This document shows positions 15,489 through 20,689 of a stretch of DNA of 24,960 nucleotides, in pieces. The DNA comes from a virus. A program made the translations under genes and the position numbers. Below the pieces are notes generated by a model. It was not told where the DNA came from, searched no databases, and saw nothing but the letters and a program-made list of their open reading frames with translations. How positions within the stretch are numbered: the first letter of the stretch is position 1; the number at the start of each line of letters is the position of its first letter. The stretch is taken from positions 1-24,960 of IMG/VR virus record IMGVR_UViG_3300009529_000872, one strand, 5' to 3'.

Positions 15489-15848
15489 TCATTCTGGCAT
15501 TTCAAGCGTTCTATTGCGGGCAACGAGTATCTTGTATTCTGGATACCGTTCTATAATATCCAAAATAAAACACCCAACTCTAACTACATCATCAGACAAC
15601 CATTCAATATATTTTGCGCTGAAACTCACAAACTCCTCGCTCATTAGCAACGTGTTCCCGCCTGACCAATAAAACTCAACCTCATCGTCATCATTATCAT
15701 AAACATATAAATCGCCAGTATGCCTTGACTTCAACTGCGCGTGTTTATCATCTGGGTGAGCCTTTGCGTATTCTTGCCACTGGCGAACCTGTTCATTTTC
15801 CTGAGCTTGAAATTTGAGTAACTGTATAATCTCATCATTTGTAGCCAT
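15489..15848 (-). CDS. Unknown acidic protein, last gene of accessory cassette
   Basis: A 119-residue protein starting MATNDEIIQLLKFQAQENEQ. Of two close ATGs I chose 15848 because AGAGGAG then lies six bases upstream; the ATG at 15854 is too near it. The N-terminus is a charged helix, followed by an acidic strand region (VYDNDDDEVEFYWSGGN) and a mixed C-terminal half (VRVGCFILDIIERYPEYKI). I recognise no family. The gap of about 165 bases after it holds the putative late promoter, so it ends its transcription unit. Confidence 0.7.
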   Translation of the reverse strand: MATNDEIIQLLKFQAQENEQVRQWQEYAKAHPDDKHAQLKSRHTGDLYVYDNDDDEVEFYWSGGNTLLMSEEFVSFSAKYIEWLSDDVVRVGCFILDIIERYPEYKILVARNRTLEMPE

Positions 15849-15874
15849 TTTCATCTCCTCTAATCTGTCGTATA
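15846..15874. repeat. 29-bp gene-junction repeat, copy 1
   Basis: Matches 16187-16215 at 27 of 29 positions. It covers the last codons of the upstream gene (tyrosine, two threonines, aspartate, stop), the AGAGGAG site and the ATG of the next gene. Confidence 0.85.
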
Positions 15875-16189
15875 CATAAACACGTCATGCTCACCAAACG
15901 AACCCACCTTTTGGAAATCGCGCATGAAAATTTCTTGTATCTTTTGGTACTCATATATTCTAAGGTCTGGAATGTCGTTGCTTAGAATAAACAAGAGTTT
16001 ACTTTCGTTTAGCTCCTTGTCTGACAACTGTTCCCACGTCAGCCATTTATCCGTCTCTATCCAGAAACCGTGCATACTGGCATAGTCTGCGTTATTATTA
16101 TAACGCGCATATATATGCGTTACGCGATTGTTTTCTAATACCTCTAGAAACTCTCTGTGTTTATCTGTTGGGCGTGGCAATCCTATCAT
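15860..16189 (-). CDS. Unknown protein of the accessory cassette
   Basis: A 109-residue protein from the ATG at 16189 (MIGLPRPTDKHREFLEVLEN), chosen for its six-base distance from AGAGGAG; an ATG two codons earlier sits right against that site. Predicted alpha/beta with helices EFLEVLEN and YEYQKIQEIFMRDFQ and strands HIYARYN, KLLFILSND. It ends HDVFMYTTD. I recognise no family. It is AT-rich like the next gene and shares its junction sequence with it, but the two proteins show no clear similarity. Confidence 0.7.
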   Translation of the reverse strand: MIGLPRPTDKHREFLEVLENNRVTHIYARYNNNADYASMHGFWIETDKWLTWEQLSDKELNESKLLFILSNDIPDLRIYEYQKIQEIFMRDFQKVGSFGEHDVFMYTTD

Positions 16190-16215
16190 TTCCATCTCCT
16201 CTAAACTGTCGTATA
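16187..16215. repeat. 29-bp gene-junction repeat, copy 2
   Basis: Second copy of the junction at 15846-15874. Here the part that encodes the upstream gene's C-terminus is non-coding: the same frame reads IYTTV and stop, but belongs to no gene, so it may be the remnant of a lost one. Confidence 0.85.
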
Positions 16216-16234
16216 AATGCTCGAATGCGACGGT

Positions 16235-16492
16235 TTAGTCTTTCTTCAAAAACCCTATCGCCTTTTGCAGCATGTCGTGAACACCATCCATGCTGTAACA
16301 TTCCCACATTTTATATTCAAACTTCCAATCGCTGGTATCATTGGTTCGCAGTTGGATTTCAATTTCAACATTCCCATTAGAATTTACCCAGCCTTGAACC
16401 GCAAGAACGGCAGTTAAGTCCGGGTTGTCCTCATCTATTCTTACCAACCTTTGGTATTCCATCAATAGGTCTATCGTTTTCCCATCTATCAT
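16235..16492 (-). CDS. Unknown 85-residue protein next to the structured RNA
   Basis: Starts MIDGKTIDLLMEYQRLVRID, with GGGAGGG about six bases before the ATG. It has an N-terminal helix, then strands (TAVLAVQGWVNS, NVEIEIQLRTN, DWKFEYKMWE) and a C-terminal helix (VHDMLQKAIGFLKKD). This compact alpha/beta fold has no recognisable motif. The start lies 20 bases downstream of the 98-nt structured element, so the element may form its 5' leader. Function unknown. Confidence 0.7.
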   Translation of the reverse strand: MIDGKTIDLLMEYQRLVRIDEDNPDLTAVLAVQGWVNSNGNVEIEIQLRTNDTSDWKFEYKMWECYSMDGVHDMLQKAIGFLKKD

Positions 16493-16512
16493 CTCACCCT
16501 CCCTATGGTCAA

Positions 16513-16610
16513 GCGGCTAAAAGTGGTTGCTGTGTCACTAGACAGGTGGGACTTCAAGCCACCGTGCTTACATTAGACGTAAGCAAACACCCCAACGCAC
16601 CTTTAGCCGC
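16513..16610 (-). ncRNA. Candidate structured RNA: long closing stem with three internal hairpins
   Basis: Read on the minus strand. Outer stem: GCGGCTAAAGGTG (16610-16598) pairs with CACTTTTAGCCGC (16525-16513), 13 pairs including one G-U. It is extended by GTTG with CAAC after one bulged C, about 17 pairs in all. Inside, almost without spacers, are three hairpins: TGCTTAC/GTAAGCA with a 7-base loop (16585-16565), GGTGG/CCACC with a 9-base loop (16563-16545), and TGTC/GACA with loop TAGT (16544-16533). The one outer mismatch on the plus strand (A-C) is G-U on the minus strand, favouring minus-strand transcription. It fills the gap between two genes. It could be a free-standing RNA or a cis-acting leader of the gene at 16492. 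I recognise no known RNA family. Confidence 0.65.
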
Positions 16611-16662
16611 ATAACTCCCTGACTAGCGTTTACCACTGCAAAAGGCTAAACAAAATATGTAG

Positions 16663-17061
16663 TCAATCTATTTCCCAACTTTCAATCTTTTCAAACCGAT
16701 AGCTACATTGTTCAAATAATTCTGCATTACGTGGTGACATTGGGAAATACCGACAAAGCACTTCTCTTGTGCCGTTATGTGAAAAACAAGAATTTCCTTT
16801 CAAATCTTCGCAAGGTTGAAAATCTTTATCGTTGTTATCAATTCGCACATCCCAAAAATAATTGTCTTTGCCGTCCACTTGGACTTGATTGCATATACCA
16901 TGATAATTACCATTGGCCGTAGCTTCCTGTACATTTATATCTTCACTAGGCTTGTTGTATTTGACACATACTCGACAACAGTCTCCGCACTGATTACACT
17001 CGCCTCGACGTTCCCATTGCACAACTTCATTCTTATCAAAATCCCACTCGTAAATCAGCAT
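16663..17061 (-). CDS. CxxCxxCC metal-binding protein, YkgJ-like
   Basis: A 132-residue protein from the ATG at 17061 (MLIYEWDFDKNEVVQW), chosen because GGAG lies eight bases upstream; an in-frame ATG eight codons earlier is less well placed. Residues 22-30 read CNQCGDCCR, the signature of the putative zinc- or iron-chelating YkgJ family. The expected partner cysteines follow: Cys84 in PCEDLKG, Cys92, and LCRYFP with Cys103, matching the family's CRxFP ending. In cells these proteins probably bind iron or zinc; their biochemical role is poorly known. The phage role is unknown. It lies just before the structured RNA. Confidence 0.78.
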   Translation of the reverse strand: MLIYEWDFDKNEVVQWERRGECNQCGDCCRVCVKYNKPSEDINVQEATANGNYHGICNQVQVDGKDNYFWDVRIDNNDKDFQPCEDLKGNSCFSHNGTREVLCRYFPMSPRNAELFEQCSYRFEKIESWEID

Positions 17062-17118
17062 ATGTTTCACTCCATTATGGCGCATGTAAATGCGAATTTT
17101 AACGCGCTATCGTCTCAG

Positions 17119-17340
17119 CTACTTCCCGATACTATTCGTCGTTTCTTTTACTTCTCGCAACACTTGCCGTTCCAATTCACATAGTTGGTCATCGGTTATA
17201 CCTAACCCTTTTAAGTGACGGCCTGTGACAATAAGAGGCATCGCCAATACTTTGTGTTCAATAAAGGTTTGTGGGTTTGCGTCTATAATGTCTCGAAACT
17301 GTCGTTTGTATCTTGCGCTAAATGACGTTACATCGTACAT
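17119..17340 (-). CDS. Unknown 73-residue helical protein
   Basis: Starts MYDVTSFSARYKRQFRDIID, with AGGGAG seven bases before the ATG. It is basic and mostly helical (YKRQFRDIIDANPQTFIEHK; DDQLCELERQVLREVKETTN). I recognise no family. It follows the gene ending at 17343 by two bases, so the two form a coupled pair. Confidence 0.68.
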   Translation of the reverse strand: MYDVTSFSARYKRQFRDIIDANPQTFIEHKVLAMPLIVTGRHLKGLGITDDQLCELERQVLREVKETTNSIGK

Positions 17341-17342
17341 CG

Positions 17343-17570
17343 TTATTCTCCCTCATGCGCTATCCATTTTCCGGTTTTATATACTTCAGTGATTTTGCCG
17401 CCACTTTCCATGCGTAGTGTCATGGGGGCATTACCTAGCGTGAACGAGACGCGGTACTTTTTACTACCACGGCAACAAATGACTTCATACCTTCCGGGTG
17501 ACTCAATGACAAAAGAGTTGCTGAGGTTGGATACCAGATTGTCCTGTTTCTCGCTCGATGCAGTTTTCAT
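17343..17570 (-). CDS. Unknown 75-residue protein
   Basis: Starts MKTASSEKQDNLVSNLSNSF, with a near-perfect AAAGGAG site before the ATG. After a polar N-terminus, the rest reads as a small beta-barrel-like set of strands (GRYEVICCRGSKKYRVSFTL, APMTLRMESGGKITEVYKTG). It contains adjacent cysteines but no metal motif. Family not recognised. Confidence 0.68.
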   Translation of the reverse strand: MKTASSEKQDNLVSNLSNSFVIESPGRYEVICCRGSKKYRVSFTLGNAPMTLRMESGGKITEVYKTGKWIAHEGE

Positions 17571-17597
17571 GCGCTATCTCCTTTGGTATATAACTGG

Positions 17598-18530
17598 TCA
17601 TCTAAGTGGTTGATACTCCACTTCTTCTAGCTCATTCCGAGTCAACCCCGTCGGCGGTTCGCCCTCGTCTTGATACGATAAATATTTACTACCCTCGCGG
17701 GTGACTTCATTCCCGTCGCCGTCCCATGTTTTCACCGTCACATCTGGAAACTCCACTTCATCTTCATCTGGCGGTATTTGAAACGCCGGTTGCACTACGG
17801 TTTCCACTAGCTCCGCGTCCTGCCATTCTGGGTAATCGTCCGGTTGTATCGGGAACTCCGGTCTGATGCTAGGCGAATTGATTTTGGCATATTTAACTTC
17901 AGTATGCCCACCACTCAAACTGGTACTCGTATCCCCCTGCGTATTCAGCCAGTCAGCAATGCGCCCGGTGAGCAATTCCCACAGGTTGTCTCTGATTTTC
18001 TCTATGGTGATGTTGGCGGCAAGTAGTTCATTGTGCGCGTCTTCCTTGTGCGATTCGCAGTTCGGGCAAGTTTCCCCGCGCTCAGTCGCCTCGTCTGCTT
18101 TAATCAACTCCCATACCACCGCTAATGAGGGATAGATTTTCCCCTTATAGTCTACCGTGCCATCGGGGAATATTCGGACTACATCGGGATCGGCTACGGT
18201 GGGATATGATATTTCCGGGCCATAAGCGTCTGTGAGTGCATCTTCCAGTTCGGTTTCCAGTTCGGCTATGCGCTGTTGGCGGTGTTTCTCACCACTACGG
18301 AAACATCTTAATTCAAATTCCGCCGCCGCCAGTTCGGTCTTGAGTTTATGAATTTTTTCTAAACACTCGACGTTACTATCACGACAGTTAGTAAGCCATG
18401 TTTCCAGTTCGGCTATGCGCTTTTCATAGCGTTCTACTAGATGGTGATATTCTGTAAGATGCCAATCTTGGGTTTTAATCCTTTGCTTCAACCGCTTGAT
18501 TTCCTGCTTGCGCTTGCGTTTCTTGCTCAT
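17598..18530 (-). CDS. Coiled-coil protein of unknown function
   Basis: A 310-residue protein from the ATG at 18530 (MSKKRKRKQEIKRLKQRI), chosen because AGGAG is six bases upstream; a TTG two codons earlier is the alternative. Residues 5-100 form a strongly basic then mixed coiled coil. It contains two near-identical units, RIAELETWL at about 38 and RIAELETEL at about 87, exactly 49 residues (seven heptads) apart. Next comes a beta-like section (VRIFPDGTVDYKGKIYPSLA), a lone CPNC pair and a Pro/Asp/Glu-rich C-terminal half. It resembles no family I know. It is encoded directly after the proteasome-like gene, two bases before its AGGAG, so a partnership is possible but unproven. Confidence 0.7.
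   Translation of the reverse strand: MSKKRKRKQEIKRLKQRIKTQDWHLTEYHHLVERYEKRIAELETWLTNCRDSNVECLEKIHKLKTELAAAEFELRCFRSGEKHRQQRIAELETELEDALTDAYGPEISYPTVADPDVVRIFPDGTVDYKGKIYPSLAVVWELIKADEATERGETCPNCESHKEDAHNELLAANITIEKIRDNLWELLTGRIADWLNTQGDTSTSLSGGHTEVKYAKINSPSIRPEFPIQPDDYPEWQDAELVETVVQPAFQIPPDEDEVEFPDVTVKTWDGDGNEVTREGSKYLSYQDEGEPPTGLTRNELEEVEYQPLR
18253..18274. repeat. 22-bp direct repeat inside the coiled-coil gene, copy 1
   Basis: Identical to 18400-18421, 147 bp apart, which is 49 codons or seven heptads. It encodes the RIAELET unit and keeps the coiled coil in register. Confidence 0.85.
18400..18421. repeat. 22-bp direct repeat inside the coiled-coil gene, copy 2
   Basis: Partner of 18253-18274, in the same reading frame of the coiled-coil gene. 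Confidence 0.85.
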
Positions 18531-18539
18531 GCTCAACTC

Positions 18540-19091
18540 CTAACCTATCGTATCAACATAGTACGGGGCGCATACCGACATCGTGAGTTGCCCAGAAATT
18601 TCTAACGCGGTGAGTATCCGTTGCTTAGGCGGCTTGTCTGCCAGCGCAAGCATTACTCCTAACGCATAGTCGCCGCCACTGCCAATGGTGAGAATATCGT
18701 CAGACACCGAATGAACTTGGAAGTCCTCATAAATGCAGAATAACTGCCCTTTGATACCGATTATAAATCTTCCCTGTTCGCTTATACTTTCAGTCTCATT
18801 TTCTTTTTTCATCCATCCATGCTCTTGTAGCGTTTTTCGCAGTAAAGGCACAAACTCGCAGACAAGATACTTCTCGACGGGTACTGTAATTTTGGGCGGT
18901 GTCACATGGTAATGTAATATCTGCTCAGTTCTCACACTGCCGCTGTTGCCAATCAGAATGCGGTTGTCATTATTGCCAATACGAAAGACCTTCTTTTGGC
19001 TGGTTGGTCTCGTCTCCCAACCAGACGTCGTGCAACTGTCGCCACCGATGTACACTTTCTTTTTGTGCTTCAGGCCGATTATGCAGGTCAT
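18540..19091 (-). CDS. Proteasome beta / HslV-like Ntn-hydrolase
   Basis: A 183-residue protein beginning MTCIIGLKHKKKVYIGGDSC. If the initiator Met is removed, Thr1 is the N-terminal nucleophile, GGDS places Asp at 17 and KKVFRIG places Lys at 33, exactly the spacing of catalytic residues in proteasome beta subunits and HslV. FIIGIKG (109-115), LTIGSGGDYALGVMLAL (134-150; the GSGG motif with its conserved Ser) and ILTALEISGQLTMSVC (159-174) continue the fold to a VDTIG end. The length is that of HslV (about 175). Such enzymes cut peptides inside stacked rings fed by an ATPase; none is encoded here, so it would use a host ATPase or act alone. No propeptide is present. The ATG overlaps the upstream stop as ATGA. 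Fold call firm, substrate unknown. Confidence 0.88.
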   Translation of the reverse strand: MTCIIGLKHKKKVYIGGDSCTTSGWETRPTSQKKVFRIGNNDNRILIGNSGSVRTEQILHYHVTPPKITVPVEKYLVCEFVPLLRKTLQEHGWMKKENETESISEQGRFIIGIKGQLFCIYEDFQVHSVSDDILTIGSGGDYALGVMLALADKPPKQRILTALEISGQLTMSVCAPYYVDTIG

Positions 19092-19312
19092 TTCTTGGAT
19101 ACCCTTCCGCCTCCAGGTCTACCCTTGCAAAAGTCAGTGCCCCGCTCCCGGTCTAGCGGATAGTTGCCATGTACCGTTTGCGGCGTAATATCGCTGTCTG
19201 GCTTCCGTTTGCGCTTCGGCTTCTGCCTGCCTGAATTCCAGATCATCTCGCAGACTCGGATTGTAAGCAACGTATACACCAGACAGGTGATTAACTCTCG
19301 ATATGGGAACAT
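19088..19312 (-). CDS. Small basic protein with N-terminal hydrophobic segment
   Basis: A 74-residue protein starting MFPYRELITCLVYTLLTIRV. Residues 8-19 form one short hydrophobic stretch that could anchor in a membrane, followed by a very basic region (RQKPKRKRKPD) and a Gly/Arg tail (CKGRPGGGRVSKK). The Shine-Dalgarno is weak (AAGGGAA). It overlaps the previous gene by 22 bases and the proteasome-like gene by 4. A membrane or nucleic-acid role is possible; family not recognised. Confidence 0.55.
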   Translation of the reverse strand: MFPYRELITCLVYTLLTIRVCEMIWNSGRQKPKRKRKPDSDITPQTVHGNYPLDRERGTDFCKGRPGGGRVSKK

Positions 19313-19644
19313 GATTTCCCTTTCAAGGCATCCGCGTGCTGCTTGCGAACTTCAACCAGTGTAACCATTTCAGTGAACAGTCTCAGAAACTCACAACTAA
19401 ATTCCCCCAATTCAGACAACTCATCTTCGTTGGATTCTCTGGCTAACGATAGCGCCAAACCCGCTTCATTCGGGTCAATCAGATGCACCATTGACGGTAT
19501 ATCTGGATTCGGGCGGTGGGTTCGGATGTAAAAATCGCAGCCGAAGCCTAAAGACATGTGTATTTTATACGAATACCAAAGATCATCCCATCGTCCGTCA
19601 AGCAGCCACTCTTTCATTTCCGCTTCTGGCATCAAATCACTCAT
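19291..19644 (-). CDS. Unknown acidic protein
   Basis: A 117-residue protein from the ATG at 19644 (MSDLMPEAEMKEWLLDGR), one base after the previous stop; a GTG seven codons earlier is the alternative start. It is alpha/beta, with DDLWYSYKIHMSLGFGCDFY near the N-terminus and an acidic helix (RESNEDELSELGEFSCEF) before LRLFTEMVTLVEVRK. Family not recognised. Confidence 0.65.
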   Translation of the reverse strand: MSDLMPEAEMKEWLLDGRWDDLWYSYKIHMSLGFGCDFYIRTHRPNPDIPSMVHLIDPNEAGLALSLARESNEDELSELGEFSCEFLRLFTEMVTLVEVRKQHADALKGKSCSHIES

Positions 19645-19645
19645 G

Positions 19646-19990
19646 TTACTTCTCGCCCCCCTCACCCGTCAGCGCTTCGTCCAATCCCTTGCGAAATTCT
19701 TCTGGGTTCTTAACTCCCCGAAACTCTATTCCCATATAATCAGTGGTCTCACTTGCAATTACTACCGCTTCGTTTTGTGTCAACACAACCAGGCTCATCG
19801 TTTCAAGCGATTTCTCAGAGACAACGTACACCGTGTCCCCTTCGGACATACGTACATCAAATTCAACTGACGGCTTGCCATGAAGATGATTATAAGCCCG
19901 CGTAATCCCTACTATAAATTCAGCGCGAACGTAAACTACCCCGTCCTCGCAATCAAACTTCACAAATGCTATTTCGTGTTGGTTACTCAT
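19646..19990 (-). CDS. Unknown beta-rich 114-residue protein
   Basis: Starts MSNQHEIAFVKFDCEDGVVY, with GGGAG seven bases before the ATG; it overlaps the previous gene by eight bases. Strands such as IAFVKFDCEDGVVYVRAEFI, SVEFDVRMSEGDTVYVV and MSLVVLTQNEAVVIAS suggest a small beta-barrel, loosely like FlbD-type proteins in the pattern of a strand pair then GDTVYVV. That likeness is weak and I do not assign a function. The C-terminus is helical (PEEFRKGLDEALTG). Confidence 0.65.
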   Translation of the reverse strand: MSNQHEIAFVKFDCEDGVVYVRAEFIVGITRAYNHLHGKPSVEFDVRMSEGDTVYVVSEKSLETMSLVVLTQNEAVVIASETTDYMGIEFRGVKNPEEFRKGLDEALTGEGGEK

Positions 19991-20216
19991 CGCCCAACTC
20001 CCACACCTTTAATGCCTTCTCAGAATATTCGCCGTGTTTATACTCATATTGAAGCACAGCATTAATCAACCCTGTCGAGTAGCCCCCAACAACACTACAA
20101 AACAGACTACATTTAGGGCAATAATATTCATCAATACTATAACACCCTGAGTCTCTATGCTTCATAGAATTATCACAACGCGGGCAAGTGGGGGCGGTCT
20201 GTGGTTCGTCACTCAT
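19983..20216 (-). CDS. Small zinc-ribbon protein
   Basis: A 77-residue protein from the ATG at 20216 (MSDEPQTAPTCPRCDNSM); a TTG two codons earlier is the alternative. Two CxxC pairs, CPRC at 11-14 and CPKC near 33-36, with a further cysteine between and one after, form a typical zinc ribbon. The remainder is helical (LINAVLQYEYKHGEY). Such small ribbons often bind nucleic acid or a protein partner; the partner here is unknown. It overlaps both neighbours by eight bases. Confidence 0.65.
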   Translation of the reverse strand: MSDEPQTAPTCPRCDNSMKHRDSGCYSIDEYYCPKCSLFCSVVGGYSTGLINAVLQYEYKHGEYSEKALKVWELGDE

Positions 20217-20421
20217 GGTCAAATCCCCCTATCCTCGCGGGGTAAACGGGTAATGTAAATGCCTGCAGTTTTCCCGGACAGCACTCGAAGAACATCTCTA
20301 TACAATTCGCAATAGTGTGAAGAGTATAGCCGCGCAACTTCATACCGTCTGTGAAACCAAACACCTTGAGCATTGCGTCTATATCCACCTGATATGGATT
20401 TGTTTCTGCAAGGTCACTCAC
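20209..20421 (-). CDS. Unknown 70-residue protein
   Basis: I set the start at the GTG at 20421 (read MSDLAETNPYQVDIDAML) because GGGGGAG lies six bases upstream and begins in the previous stop. An upstream ATG at 20496 would overlap the regulator gene by 62 bases and has no such site. The protein has a helix (VDIDAMLKVFGF), a polar loop, and a second helix with three cysteines (TIANCIEMFFECCPG). Family not recognised. Confidence 0.6.
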   Translation of the reverse strand: MSDLAETNPYQVDIDAMLKVFGFTDGMKLRGYTLHTIANCIEMFFECCPGKLQAFTLPVYPARIGGFDHE

Positions 20422-20434
20422 CGTCGGCTCCCCC

Positions 20435-20638
20435 TCACAACAATATCTTGACTTCACGCTCGCGGTTTTCATCATCCACCACGAACACCTTACCATTACT
20501 CTCTAACACCTCCAGACCCAGACGCAAAAAAACGCGCATTATATGTGCGGTAGATACGTCCCTGTCTTTAGCTTTTTGCTCAACATGCTCAAATAAAGTT
20601 GTAGGTAAATTAAAGTTGTAGCGCTTGTCGTTTGCCAT
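20435..20638 (-). CDS. Ribbon-helix-helix (Arc/CopG-type) regulator
   Basis: A 67-residue protein from the ATG at 20638 (MANDKRYNFNLPTTLFEHVE), chosen for GGAGG four bases upstream; an ATG nine codons earlier is possible. KRYNFNLP fits the DNA-contacting beta-strand of the fold, LFEHVEQKAKDRDVS the first helix and turn, and TAHIMRVFLRLGLEVLE the second helix, so the fold runs over residues 5-45. These proteins bind DNA as dimers at short repeated half-sites and usually repress their own operon. It is the first gene of the accessory cassette, and two ACACATG repeats lie just upstream, a probable own operator. Confidence 0.8.
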   Translation of the reverse strand: MANDKRYNFNLPTTLFEHVEQKAKDRDVSTAHIMRVFLRLGLEVLESNGKVFVVDDENREREVKILL

Positions 20639-20655
20639 ATGTCCTCCATACCCCC

Positions 20656-20684
20656 ATCTTAACACATGTTAGACACATGCGCAA
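20656..20684 (-). promoter_or_regulatory. Possible promoter and operator of the accessory cassette
   Basis: Minus-strand TTGCGC (20684-20679), 17 bp, TAAGAT (20661-20656). The spacer holds two direct repeats, ATGTGT, 11 bp (one helical turn) apart. The match to sigma70 consensus is weak (3 and 4 of 6) but the spacing is exact. It lies just before the ribbon-helix-helix gene, whose protein would bind such repeats and block the promoter. The leader would be only about 11 bases. Confidence 0.45.
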
Positions 20685-20689
20685 CCCTG

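Noticed and set aside
16513-16610. tRNA or tRNA-like gene at the structured element
   Set aside because: The outer stem is 13-17 pairs instead of 7, the internal arms do not have D, anticodon and T-arm sizes, no T-loop consensus in the right place and no CCA end.
16568-16612. 14-codon open frame starting inside the structured RNA (MRLKVRWGVCLRLM)
   Set aside because: AGGGAG is only two bases from its ATG, too close for good initiation, and the frame is too short to tell from chance. A leader-peptide role cannot be excluded.
16661-16666. TTGACT as a -35 box ahead of the structured RNA
   Set aside because: No acceptable -10 box occurs 15-19 bases downstream.
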